From Sphingopyxis fribergensis (GTDB lineage: Bacteria; Pseudomonadota; Alphaproteobacteria; Sphingomonadales; Sphingomonadaceae), in NCBI RefSeq assembly GCF_000803645.1, contig NZ_CP009122.1:782501-846500 (forward strand): a DNA stretch of 64,000 bases. The letters run 5' to 3'. Positions within the stretch are counted from its first letter, which is position 1. Each line of letters opens with the position of its first letter. The notes under the pieces are model-generated. The model had not been told where the DNA came from, did not search any database, and worked only from the letters and a program-made list of their open reading frames with translations. Positions 40,990 through 49,630 of the stretch are shown one piece after another. The position numbers were made by a program, and so were the translations under genes.

Positions 40990-43326
40990 ATGATCACGAC
41001 CAGCCGCCGCCAGCTTCTTGCTACCACCGGCCTGCTTGCACTTGGCGGCGCGATCCCCGCTGGCTGCTCGCGCGTCGCGGGCGGAGGCGCAGCGCCCGTC
41101 GTTGGCAAACCCAATCTCTTCATCGGCACCGGCGGGCACGGCCACACCTTCCCCGGCGCGTCGCTGCCTTTCGGCATGGCGCAATTGAGCCCCGACACGA
41201 ACACCCACGGCTGGGATGCCTGTTCGGGCTATCACCAGAAAGATGGCTCGATCATGGGGTTCAGCCATACGCATCTGTCGGGCACCGGCATCGGCGACAT
41301 GCTCGATGTGCTCGTCGTGCCGACGCGGCGCGAGCTGAAGCTCGAACCCGGCACGATCGAAAAGCCCGGCGAGGGTTATCGCCAACGCTATTCGGACGAA
41401 CATGCCGAGCCCGGCTATTACCGCGTGAAGCTCGAAACCGGCGTGCTCGCCGAACTGACCGTCACCGAACGCTGCGGGCTGCACCGCTATCATTTCGGGC
41501 AAGGGGCAGGGCATATCCTGATCGATTTCGCTCACGCGATCGAGGATGACTGGGACAAGGGCATCGTCGTCGAAAAGGCCTCGCTCGACCTTGGCGAAGA
41601 CGGAACGCTCACCGGCAGCCGGCAGGTCAACCGCTGGGCCAAGGGCCGCCATATCCATTTCGCGATGCAAATGTCGCGCCGCCCCGACCGCGTGCAATTT
41701 TTCGGCGACGACGGCAATCCCGCGCCCGACGGCGCGACGTCGATCAAGGGCAACAAGCTCAAGCTCGCCTTCTTCTTCGACGATGCCGGTGGCCCGCCGA
41801 TCCTGATCAAGACCGGCCTTTCGGCGGTCGACGTGCAGGGCGCGCGCGATGCGCTCGCCGGTGAGGCGAAGGGCTGGGATTTCGATGGTGCGGTCAAGGC
41901 TGCGCGCGCCACCTGGGCCAAGGCGATCGGCGGCATCCGCGTGTCGGGCGGCACCGAGGCGCAGCGCGTCATCATGGCGAGCGCGCTCTATCATGCGCAA
42001 CTCGCGCCGACGCTCTTCACCGACCGCGACGGCCGCTACGTCGGGCTCGACCGCGAGGTGCATCAGGCCGCGAACGGCGAGGAAGCGTTCAGCACCTATT
42101 CGCTGTGGGACACCTATCGCGCGCTCCACCCGCTCTTGACGCTGATCGATCCCGACCGTGCCGCGCTGCTGACGCGCGACATCTGCCGCCAGACCGCGCA
42201 GAGCCCCGCGGGCCCGCTCGTCTGGCCGCTGCAGGGAGTCGAGACCGCGTGCATGATCGGCTGGCACGGCGTCTCGGTGCTCGCCGAGGCGCATGCCAAG
42301 GGGATCAAGGCCGACTATGCCGCCGCCTGGCCGAATATCCGCCGCCGCGCCTTCGATCGCGATTATAAGGATATCGACAGCACCTTGGGCCGCGGCTTCT
42401 ATTACGACCTCGGTTACATCCCGTGCGACGAGGTGTGGGAATCGGTCAGCCGGACGCAGGAATATGCCTATGACGACTGGGCGATGGCGCATCTCGCCGA
42501 CGCGGTCGGCGCCAAGGAGGATGCCGCGGCGCTGCGCAAGCGGGCGCAAAATTATCGCGGCGTCATCGACCCCGAAACGCGCTTCGCGCGCCCGCGTTTC
42601 AAGGACGGCAGCTGGTGGCAGGATTATGACCCGGTCCAGATCGGCCATGACGTCAAGAAATGGCGCGACTATACCGAGGCGAACGGCTGGCAGGCGACCT
42701 TCCTCAACCAGCATGACGTCTATGGCCTGATCGACCATTTCGGCGGCGACGCGGCGTTCGAGAAACAGCTCGACGCGCTGTTCAACGCGCCATCGACCTT
42801 GCCCGACAATGCGCCGCCCGACATTTCGGGGCTCGTCGGTCAATATGCGCACGGCAATGAGCCGAACCACCATGTCGCCTATATGTACGCCTATTGCGGC
42901 GCCCCCGCGAAGACGCAGGCGATGGTGCGGCGGCTGCTCACCGAAATGTACAAGAACGACCCCGACGGCGTGATCGGCAATGATGATTGCGGCCAGATGA
43001 GTGCCTGGTTCATCCTCTCGGCATTGGGTTTCTACCCGGTCGACCCGGTGAGCGCGATCTACGTCTTCGGATCGCCGCTGTTCGATGTCGCCGAGGTGAC
43101 GGTAGGCGCGGGCAAGACGCTGACCGTCCGTGCCGAGGGCAATGCTGCTGATCGGCCTTATGTCCAGTCGGTGCGCTGGAACGGCAAGCCGTGGAGCAAG
43201 AACTGGATCGCGCATGCCGACCTGATCGGCGGCGGCGAACTGGTCTTCGAAATGGGCGCCACGCCGTCAGCGTTCGGCACCGCCAGGGCCGATCGCCCGC
43301 CATCTTTCGGTTCCGCGCCCGCATGA
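40990..43326 (+). CDS. GH92 alpha-1,2-mannosidase-type (HGNEP subclass, third of four)
   Basis: 778 residues from the ATG at 40990, 14 nt after the GH125 stop. The N-terminus TTSRRQLLATTGLLALGGAIPAGCS is a Tat signal; the AGC cysteine could make it a lipoprotein, although Pro at -3 is atypical. GH92 motifs: FIGTGGHGHTFPGASLPFGMAQLSPDT, GFSHTHLSGTGIGDM, YSLWDTYRALHPLLTLI, YTEANGWQATFLNQHDVYGLI with the acid Glu, AHGNEPNHHVAYMYAY (Glu624) and GNDDCGQMSAWFILSALGFYPV. HGNEP with the GFSHTH loop is the arrangement found in characterised alpha-1,2-mannosidases. Acts on terminal alpha-1,2-linked mannose. Confidence 0.9.
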   Translation: MITTSRRQLLATTGLLALGGAIPAGCSRVAGGGAAPVVGKPNLFIGTGGHGHTFPGASLPFGMAQLSPDTNTHGWDACSGYHQKDGSIMGFSHTHLSGTGIGDMLDVLVVPTRRELKLEPGTIEKPGEGYRQRYSDEHAEPGYYRVKLETGVLAELTVTERCGLHRYHFGQGAGHILIDFAHAIEDDWDKGIVVEKASLDLGEDGTLTGSRQVNRWAKGRHIHFAMQMSRRPDRVQFFGDDGNPAPDGATSIKGNKLKLAFFFDDAGGPPILIKTGLSAVDVQGARDALAGEAKGWDFDGAVKAARATWAKAIGGIRVSGGTEAQRVIMASALYHAQLAPTLFTDRDGRYVGLDREVHQAANGEEAFSTYSLWDTYRALHPLLTLIDPDRAALLTRDICRQTAQSPAGPLVWPLQGVETACMIGWHGVSVLAEAHAKGIKADYAAAWPNIRRRAFDRDYKDIDSTLGRGFYYDLGYIPCDEVWESVSRTQEYAYDDWAMAHLADAVGAKEDAAALRKRAQNYRGVIDPETRFARPRFKDGSWWQDYDPVQIGHDVKKWRDYTEANGWQATFLNQHDVYGLIDHFGGDAAFEKQLDALFNAPSTLPDNAPPDISGLVGQYAHGNEPNHHVAYMYAYCGAPAKTQAMVRRLLTEMYKNDPDGVIGNDDCGQMSAWFILSALGFYPVDPVSAIYVFGSPLFDVAEVTVGAGKTLTVRAEGNAADRPYVQSVRWNGKPWSKNWIAHADLIGGGELVFEMGATPSAFGTARADRPPSFGSAPA

Positions 43327-43338
43327 CGCAAATTTGCG
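43327..43338. promoter_or_regulatory. 12-bp perfect palindrome before the ROK kinase
   Basis: CGCAAATTTGCG directly after the GH92 stop, followed by an AT-rich segment (ACAAATTTTTGG...GAAAAGAAAATG). The 8-mer GACAAATT just after it also occurs inside the dyad at 32860-32887. Together they suggest an internal promoter for the kinase and the fourth GH92. Confidence 0.4.
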
Positions 43339-43467
43339 ACAAATTTTTGGTAACGAAAAGAAAATGATAAGAACGGAATGCGTTGTGAAACCTCTCCCAA
43401 TCCTGCCACGTTCGGCCTTGCGCTGCGCTCCGGCGCCCTTCAAAAGCCTCGACGATCGAGCGGGGGG

Positions 43468-44397
43468 ATGGCGCTGATGGATGGTGCAGTAACAGACCGC
43501 GGCGAAACGCGCCTGTTCGCCGGCGTCGAGCTGGGGGGCACCAAGTGCATCTGCACGCTCGCGTCGGGGCCGGACGACATCCGCGACCAGCGAACGATCG
43601 CGACCACCGTGCCATGGGAAACGCTGCCCGCGATCAAGGCGGTGCTCGATGAGTGGGCGTCGTCATACGGCTTCTGCGCTCTCGGTATCGCCTCCTTCGG
43701 GCCGATCCGGCTCGATCCCGCAAAGGCCGATTACGGCCAGATCGGTGCGACCAACAAAGCCGATTGGGAAGGCGCCGACCTGCTCGGGCCGCTGCAATCG
43801 GCCTTTGACGTTCCGATCGGGTTCGACACCGACGTCAACGGCGCCGCGCTCGCCGAAATCCGCTGGGGCAGCGGCCGCGGTCTCGACGACTTTGCCTATG
43901 TCACCGTAGGCACCGGGGTCGGCGTCGGGCTGATCGTCCACGGCCGTCCGACGCGCGGCTTCAGCCACAGCGAAATCGGCCATGTCCTTGTGCCGCGTCT
44001 TGCGGGTGACGACGTGCCGAGCGTTTGCCGTTTCCACGACGATTGCGTCGAGGGGCTCGCCTCGGGAACCGCGTTGAACGCCCGGCTCGCCGGCCGGTCC
44101 TTGTCGGACGTCGCGGCCGATGATCCGGTGTGGGAACCGATCGTGCACACACTCGCGACCATGATACATGACCTTGCCTGCACGACCGGGCCGATGCGCG
44201 TCGCAATGGGCGGCGGCGTGCTTGCGGGGCAGCCGCAATTGTTGCCGCGCATCAACGCAAGGCTCGAGGCCAGCCTCGCGGATTATATGCAGATTCCCGG
44301 CGGCGGCTCCTATGTCATCGCGCCCGAACTCGGCACGATGGCGGGGCCACTCGGCGCGATCGCGCTGGCGATGGACGCAATGGACGTCCGCGCATGA
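43468..44397 (+). CDS. ROK-family sugar kinase (mannokinase/fructokinase-like)
   Basis: 309 residues from the ATG at 43468; the ATG three codons later (43477) has better spacing to the GGGGGG site. ROK kinase motifs: FAGVELGGTKCICTLAS (ATP-binding loop), DTDVNGAALAEIRWGSGRG with the catalytic Asp, VTVGTGVGVGLIVHGRP, GFSHSEIGHVLVPR and the zinc cluster CRFHDDCVEGLASGTAL, typical of the Mak/fructokinase branch. It phosphorylates mannose or fructose at C6. Combined with manA and the transporters this completes mannose catabolism. The GH92 downstream begins inside its stop codon (ATGATGA). Confidence 0.88.
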   Translation: MALMDGAVTDRGETRLFAGVELGGTKCICTLASGPDDIRDQRTIATTVPWETLPAIKAVLDEWASSYGFCALGIASFGPIRLDPAKADYGQIGATNKADWEGADLLGPLQSAFDVPIGFDTDVNGAALAEIRWGSGRGLDDFAYVTVGTGVGVGLIVHGRPTRGFSHSEIGHVLVPRLAGDDVPSVCRFHDDCVEGLASGTALNARLAGRSLSDVAADDPVWEPIVHTLATMIHDLACTTGPMRVAMGGGVLAGQPQLLPRINARLEASLADYMQIPGGGSYVIAPELGTMAGPLGAIALAMDAMDVRA

Positions 44398-46766
44398 TGA
44401 CGTTGGACAGCGCCCGGCCTTCGCGGCACAAAGCCAGGATGAAACGCCTGACCGCTGCCGCCGCGCTGCTCGCGCTCCTGCCGATCCAGTCTTTCGCCGA
44501 ACAAGCGGCGCCCGATCCGCTGAGCTTCGTCGACCCGATGATCGGCACTGGCCCCGAAGGCCACACCTTCCCCGGCGCGACCGCGCCGTTCGGCATGGTC
44601 CAGCTGTCGCCCGACACCGACGCGACGTGCCAGATCCGCGACTGCTATGATCATGCCGCGGGCTACAGCTATAACGATCCGACGATCCAGGGGTTCAGCC
44701 ACACGCATTTCTCGGGCGCCGGCCATTCGGACCTTGGCGACATCCTCGTCATGCCGCAGGTTGGTGAGGTCAAGCTCGATCCCGGCGATCCGAAACAGCC
44801 CGGTTCGGGCTATCGCCAGCGTTTCGACCATGCGACCGAAAAGGCGAGCCCCGGCTATTATGCCGTTACGCTTGCGGATTCGGGCATCCGCGCCGAACTC
44901 ACCGCGGGCACCCGCGTCGGCATCCATCGTTACAGCTTCCCGGCGGGCAAGGACGCGCACCTGCTGCTCGATCTCCGCTCGTCGCTCTATGATTATCCGG
45001 GCAAGATCCTCTGGTCCGGCCTTCACCTTCGCCACGACGGCACGCTCACCGGCTTTCGCGAGACGCGCGGCTGGGCGCCGGGGCGCAAGCTCTATTTCGC
45101 GATGCGCTTCTCGGCGCCGCTCAAGGGGCATGCTTTCCTCGATCGCGACGAGAAGGTCGCGTACAAGGGCTTTCAGGCACCCGGCCGCGGCAGCGACGCG
45201 CTCGCCGAAAAGCTCGGCAAGGCGCTCGAAGCGCGGCTCGATTTCGGCGCGCTGACCGGCCCGCTCGAAGTGCGCGTCGCACTCTCGGGCGTTGATGAGG
45301 CCGGCGCGGTCGCCAACCTCGATGCAGAAGGCGCTGGTTTCGACGCCGTTCGCGCCCGCACCGAAGGTGAATGGCGCAAGGCGCTTGGCGCGCTTCAAAT
45401 CGAAGCGCCAGCGCCGATGCGCACCAATCTCTACACCGCGCTCTATCACAGCCTGCTCGCGCCGAGCGTGTGGAGCGATGTCGATGGCCGCTATCGCGGC
45501 CCCGACGATCAGGTCCACAGTGCCAAGGATTTCACTTTCCGCTCGACCTTCTCGCTCTGGGATACCTTCCGCGCGCAGCATCCTTTGCTGACGCTCGTCC
45601 AGCCCGACAGAACGAACAGCGACATCGTCAAATCGCTCGTCGCCAGCCGCAAGCACAGCCCGCACGGCATATTGCCCGTGTGGCAATTTCACGGCCGCGA
45701 AACCTGGACGATGATCGGCTATCACGCGGTCCCGGTGATCGCCGACGCCTATATGAAGGGCGTGGGCGATTTCGACGCGAACGAGGCTTTGGACGCGATG
45801 GTCGCGAGCGCCGAATACGCCCCCTATGGCGGGCTCGGCGACTATATGAAGCTCGGCTATGTCGCGATCGACCGCGAACCCGAAGCGGCGTCGAAGACGG
45901 TCGAATATGCCTATGACGACTGGACGATCGCGCGGATGGCGGAAAAGATGGGCCGCAAGGACATCGCCGACCGCTTCTACAAGCGCGCCGGTTACTGGCG
46001 GAACAGCTTCGACGCCAAGACCGGCTGGCTTCGTGCGCGCAAGACCGACGGCAGCTTCCGCACCCCGTTCGATCCGACCGCGATCAACTATGGCTCGGAC
46101 TATACCGAGGGCAATGCGTGGCAATATAGCTGGTTCGTCCCGCAGGACCAGGCCGGGCTCTTCCGCATCCTCGGCGGCGATGCCAAGACGATCGCCAAGC
46201 TCGACGCGATGTTTGATTATGACATCTCGAAGCTCGATTATAGCCATGCCGAGGATATCGCCGGGCTGATCGGCCAATATATCCACGGCAACGAGCCGAG
46301 CCATCATGTGGCCTATCTCTACGCCTATGCCGGCGCGCCGTGGCGGACGCAGGAGCGGCTGAAGCAGATCGTCGACAGCCAATACAAGCCGACTCCCGAC
46401 GGGCTGTCGGGCAACGATGACCTTGGCCAGATGTCGGCGTGGCTCGTCTTCACCGGCCTCGGTTTCTATCCGGTCGCGCCGGGGTCGAACCAATATGTGA
46501 TCGGCCGGCCTTTCGTCGACCGCGCGGTGCTGAACCTGCCCGGCGGCAAGCGCTTCACCGTCGAGACGGCGGGGCTGTCCGACGCGAACCGCTACGTCGG
46601 CAAGGTCGAGCTCAACGGAAAGCCGCTGACGCGCAGCTGGATTTCGGACGCCGAAATCCGCGGCGGCGGCACGCTGCGCTTCACGATGCAGGCGAAGCCC
46701 GATACCGCTTGGGGCAAGGTGCCCGGCGCGCGGCCCTATTCGCGTTCTACGGATGGCGCGCGCTGA
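44394..46766 (+). CDS. GH92 alpha-1,2-mannosidase-type (HGNEP subclass, fourth of four)
   Basis: 790 residues from the ATG at 44394, inside the kinase stop; the ATG at 44439 (MKRLTAAAALLALLPIQSFA) would give a more classical signal peptide. GH92 elements: FVDPMIGTGPEGHTFPGATAPFGMVQLSPDT, GFSHTHFSGAGHSDLGDIL, FSLWDTFRAQHPLLTLV, PVWQFHGRETWTMIGYHAVPVIADAY, YTEGNAWQYSWFVPQDQAGL with the acid Glu, IHGNEPSHHVAYLYAYAGAPW (Glu634) and GNDDLGQMSAWLVFTGLGFYPV. This is the closest of the four to textbook alpha-1,2-mannosidases. It ends the mannan locus. Confidence 0.92.
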   Translation: MMTLDSARPSRHKARMKRLTAAAALLALLPIQSFAEQAAPDPLSFVDPMIGTGPEGHTFPGATAPFGMVQLSPDTDATCQIRDCYDHAAGYSYNDPTIQGFSHTHFSGAGHSDLGDILVMPQVGEVKLDPGDPKQPGSGYRQRFDHATEKASPGYYAVTLADSGIRAELTAGTRVGIHRYSFPAGKDAHLLLDLRSSLYDYPGKILWSGLHLRHDGTLTGFRETRGWAPGRKLYFAMRFSAPLKGHAFLDRDEKVAYKGFQAPGRGSDALAEKLGKALEARLDFGALTGPLEVRVALSGVDEAGAVANLDAEGAGFDAVRARTEGEWRKALGALQIEAPAPMRTNLYTALYHSLLAPSVWSDVDGRYRGPDDQVHSAKDFTFRSTFSLWDTFRAQHPLLTLVQPDRTNSDIVKSLVASRKHSPHGILPVWQFHGRETWTMIGYHAVPVIADAYMKGVGDFDANEALDAMVASAEYAPYGGLGDYMKLGYVAIDREPEAASKTVEYAYDDWTIARMAEKMGRKDIADRFYKRAGYWRNSFDAKTGWLRARKTDGSFRTPFDPTAINYGSDYTEGNAWQYSWFVPQDQAGLFRILGGDAKTIAKLDAMFDYDISKLDYSHAEDIAGLIGQYIHGNEPSHHVAYLYAYAGAPWRTQERLKQIVDSQYKPTPDGLSGNDDLGQMSAWLVFTGLGFYPVAPGSNQYVIGRPFVDRAVLNLPGGKRFTVETAGLSDANRYVGKVELNGKPLTRSWISDAEIRGGGTLRFTMQAKPDTAWGKVPGARPYSRSTDGAR

Positions 46767-46814
46767 TCCGTTATTTTCGCGCCGGGCCTTGATTCCTTAT
46801 ACCTTTCCCGGGCA

Positions 46815-46830
46815 CGTTGACCGCTCAACG
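46815..46830. promoter_or_regulatory. Small dyad before antiporter
   Basis: CGTTGA, CCGC, TCAACG, 19 nt before the antiporter ATG. Either a small hairpin in the leader or an operator. No partner copy recognised. Confidence 0.3.
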
Positions 46831-46849
46831 ACCGGGTAGGGGACGAACC

Positions 46850-48658
46850 ATGGCCGCAGACACCGCCCATGCCGCCGAAGCCGCCGCGCACGGGTTCGAT
46901 CTGTTGCCGATCGTCATCCTGCTCGCCGCCGCCGTCGTCGCGGTGCCGCTGTTCAAGCGGCTCGGGCTCGGCTCGGTGCTCGGCTATCTTGCGGCGGGGC
47001 TCGCGATCGGTCCCTTCGGGCTGGCGCTTTTCTCGGACGCGCAGACGATCCTCCACGTCGCCGAACTCGGCGTCGTCATGTTCCTCTTCATCATCGGGCT
47101 GGAGATGCAGCCGTCGCGCCTGTGGGCGATGCGCGGCGAAATTTTCGGGCTCGGTGCGGCGCAGGTCGGCGGCGCGATCGCGCTGCTCATCTGCGTCGGG
47201 CTCGCGCTCGGCTATCCGGTCGCGGCGAGCTTCGTCGCGGGCACCGGGTTCGTGCTGACCTCGACCGCGATCGTCATGCAGATGCTCGACGAACGACGCG
47301 CGATGGGGCTGCCGAAGGGGCGGCGGATCATCGCGATCCTGCTGCTCGAGGATCTGGCGATCGTGCCCTTGCTCGCGCTCACCGCCTTCCTCGCGCCGGG
47401 CGGCGAGGCGGTGTCGATGACCGACCGTCTGATTTCGGTTGCGATCGGCCTCGGCGCGATCATTGGGCTGATCCTCGCGGGGCGCTACCTGCTCGACCCG
47501 ATGTTCCGCCTGCTCGGGCGGGCCAAGGCGCGTGAGGTGATGACCGCGGCGGCGCTGCTCGTCGTCCTCGGCGCCGCGCTCGCGATGCAGACGGCGGGGC
47601 TGTCGATGGCGATGGGCGCCTTCCTCGCCGGGGTGCTCCTCTCCGAATCCTCGTTCCGCCACCAGCTTGAGGCCGACGTCGAGCCGTTCCGCGGCGTCTT
47701 GCTCGGCCTCTTCTTTCTCGGCGTCGGCATGGCGCTCGACCTTAATATCGTCGCCGCCAATCTAGGCCTGATCGCGATTTCGGTCACCGCTTACATGACG
47801 CTCAAGATGATCGTCATCTATGCTGTCGCGCGGCTGTTCCGGAGCAGCAATGCGGAGGCGGTCGAGCGCGCGGTGCTGATGGCGCAGGGCGGCGAATTCG
47901 CCTTCGTGCTTTATGCCGCGGCGGCGAGCGTCGGGATCATCGATGCGACAAGCAACGCGATCCTGACCGCGATCATCATCGTGTCGATGGTGCTGACCCC
48001 GATCATGATCATCCTCCACGACCGCTTCATGCCGCGCGCCGCGGATCGGGCCGACGATCTCGACGTCGCCGACAATCTTAGCGCCAGCGTGTTGATGATC
48101 GGATTTGGCCGCTTCGGCCAGATCGTCAGCCAGCCGCTCTTCGCCAATGGTTGCACCATATCGCTGATCGACACCGACACGATCGCGATCCGCGAATCGA
48201 TGGCCTTCGGTTTCAAGATTTATTACGGCGACGGCACGCGGCTCGACATCCTTCATGCCGCCGGTGCGCAGGATGCGCGGATGATCATCGTCGCGACCGA
48301 CGACCGCGAAACGACGCTCAAGATCGTCGAGCTGGTGAAGGCCGAGTTCCCGCACATCCCGCTGCTCGCCCGCGCCTTCGACCGCGAACATGCGATCGAG
48401 CTGGTGAATGCCCGCGCCGATTATCAGGTGCGCGAGACGTTCGAATCGGCGCTGGTGATGGCGGAGGAAGCGTTGCGGCGGCTGGAGGTCGACGAAGAGG
48501 CGATCGGCGACATCATGGACGAAACGCGGCGGCGCGATCAGGAGCGGTTCGACATCGACATCTGCAACGGTGTCTACGCCAGTCGCCATCTGATCCAGGG
48601 CAATGTGCCGGTCGAGGATCGCGACCGATATATCGTCAAGCCCAGCGACGGACGCTGA
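46850..48658 (+). CDS. CPA2-family cation:proton antiporter with RCK/TrkA-N domain (KefB/KefC-like)
   Basis: 602 residues from the ATG at 46850. Residues 15-390 form about 12 helices: LGLGSVLGYLAAGLAIGPFGLALF, ELGVVMFLFIIGLEMQPSRLWAMR, GTGFVLTSTAIVMQMLDER, LLLEDLAIVPLLAL with the ion-translocating acidic residues, and MAMGAFLAGVLLSESSFRHQLEADVEPFRGVLLGLFFLGVGMALD. A Rossmann nucleotide-binding domain follows (SVLMIGFGRFGQIVSQPL, about 420; YYGDGTRLDILHAAGA, about 465). This is the glutathione-gated K+/H+ efflux arrangement. No ancillary KefF/G gene is next to it. It has its own leader and appears unlinked to the mannan genes. Confidence 0.92.
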   Translation: MAADTAHAAEAAAHGFDLLPIVILLAAAVVAVPLFKRLGLGSVLGYLAAGLAIGPFGLALFSDAQTILHVAELGVVMFLFIIGLEMQPSRLWAMRGEIFGLGAAQVGGAIALLICVGLALGYPVAASFVAGTGFVLTSTAIVMQMLDERRAMGLPKGRRIIAILLLEDLAIVPLLALTAFLAPGGEAVSMTDRLISVAIGLGAIIGLILAGRYLLDPMFRLLGRAKAREVMTAAALLVVLGAALAMQTAGLSMAMGAFLAGVLLSESSFRHQLEADVEPFRGVLLGLFFLGVGMALDLNIVAANLGLIAISVTAYMTLKMIVIYAVARLFRSSNAEAVERAVLMAQGGEFAFVLYAAAASVGIIDATSNAILTAIIIVSMVLTPIMIILHDRFMPRAADRADDLDVADNLSASVLMIGFGRFGQIVSQPLFANGCTISLIDTDTIAIRESMAFGFKIYYGDGTRLDILHAAGAQDARMIIVATDDRETTLKIVELVKAEFPHIPLLARAFDREHAIELVNARADYQVRETFESALVMAEEALRRLEVDEEAIGDIMDETRRRDQERFDIDICNGVYASRHLIQGNVPVEDRDRYIVKPSDGR

Positions 48659-48668
48659 GCGAACCTTT

Positions 48669-48707
48669 ATCCCCCGCCCGCCGCGCTTGGCAGCCGCGAC
48701 GGGGGAT
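48669..48707. terminator. Hairpin downstream of antiporter gene
   Basis: ATCCCCCG (48669-48676) pairs with CGGGGGAT (48700-48707), with a smaller GCCGCG/CGCGAC-type pairing inside. It starts 11 nt after the stop. A strong stem, but without a clear T-run afterwards. Confidence 0.5.
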
Positions 48708-48798
48708 GAGGTTTGGTGTGCACGATGAGAACATTAAGAGAACAAAACTCATTCGTCAACCTGTTTCTCGCAGTTTTTCAGCGCGCCTCTCCGTCCGG

Positions 48799-48814
48799 TT
48801 GACGCGAACGTCAA
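48799..48814. promoter_or_regulatory. Dyad TTGACG-CGAA-CGTCAA upstream of SDR operon
   Basis: Exact 6-bp arms with a 4-nt centre, 40 nt before the SDR start, followed by a further GGTCAA half-site. It resembles recognition sites of acyl-CoA catabolism regulators (for example LiuR-type, MerR family) as I remember them, which would suit the SDR/enoyl-CoA hydratase operon. No regulator gene of that type is in the window. Confidence 0.4.
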
Positions 48815-48853
48815 TCAGGGTCAATGCATAGCAAACGAAGGAAAGGGAGTCTG

Positions 48854-49630
48854 ATGGCGGAGCAACCGAAGTTCGACCTCACGGGACGCGTGGCGCTGGT
48901 GACGGGCGCCTCCTCGGGCCTCGGCGCGGGTTTCGCCAGGGCGCTCGCCGCCGCAGGGGCAAAGGTGGTGCTCGCCGCGCGCCGCGCCGACAAGCTGGCC
49001 GAACAGGTTGCCGCGATCGAGGCTACGGGCGGGCAGGCGATCGCGGTCAGTATGGACGTCACCGACGAGGCTTCGACGATCGCCGCCTATGACGCCGCCG
49101 AGGCTGCCTTCGGCACCGTCGACACGATCGTCGCCAATGCCGGGGTCGCGACCGAGAAGATGGCGATGAGCCTGACCGCCGCCGACGTCGATTTCCTGCT
49201 CGCCGCCAATGTCCGCGGCGTCTTCCTGACCGCGACCGAAGGGGCCAAGCGTCTCGACAAGGCTGGTAGCCGCGAAAAACAGCACGGCCGCATCGTCCTG
49301 ATCGGTTCGATCACCGCCGAAAAGGTCTTTCCTGCAACATCGGTCTATGGCGCGACCAAGGCGGCGGTGCGCCACCTCGGCAAGGCGCTGGCGCGCGAAT
49401 GGGCGCGGCGCGGGATCAGCGTCAATGTGATCCAGCCCGGCTATTTCGAATCCGAAATGACCGCCGAATTGTTCGATAGCGATACGGGCGCCGCGATGGT
49501 GAAAAGCTTCCCGCGACAGCGCATGCGCCCCGCCACCGACCTCCACGCGCCGCTGCTCCTCCTCTGCTCCGACGCCGCGCTCGGCATCACCGGCAGCGTC
49601 ATCACCGTCGACGACGGGCAGACATTGTGA
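48854..49630 (+). CDS. Short-chain dehydrogenase/reductase (SDR)
   Basis: 258 residues from the ATG at 48854 behind GAAAGGGAG; an ATG 30 nt upstream is possible. Classical SDR: cofactor loop TGASSGLGAG (about 17-26), AARRAD, the NAG motif in IVANAGVA (about 92), catalytic Ser in IGSITAEKV and YGATK (about 165-170), then ISVNVIQPGYFESEM. The basic residues after beta-2 suggest NADP(H), but this is not certain. Substrate unknown; coupling to an enoyl-CoA hydratase (GTGA overlap) suggests an acyl-CoA-type beta-oxidation step such as 3-hydroxyacyl-CoA dehydrogenation. Confidence 0.88.
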   Translation: MAEQPKFDLTGRVALVTGASSGLGAGFARALAAAGAKVVLAARRADKLAEQVAAIEATGGQAIAVSMDVTDEASTIAAYDAAEAAFGTVDTIVANAGVATEKMAMSLTAADVDFLLAANVRGVFLTATEGAKRLDKAGSREKQHGRIVLIGSITAEKVFPATSVYGATKAAVRHLGKALAREWARRGISVNVIQPGYFESEMTAELFDSDTGAAMVKSFPRQRMRPATDLHAPLLLLCSDAALGITGSVITVDDGQTL

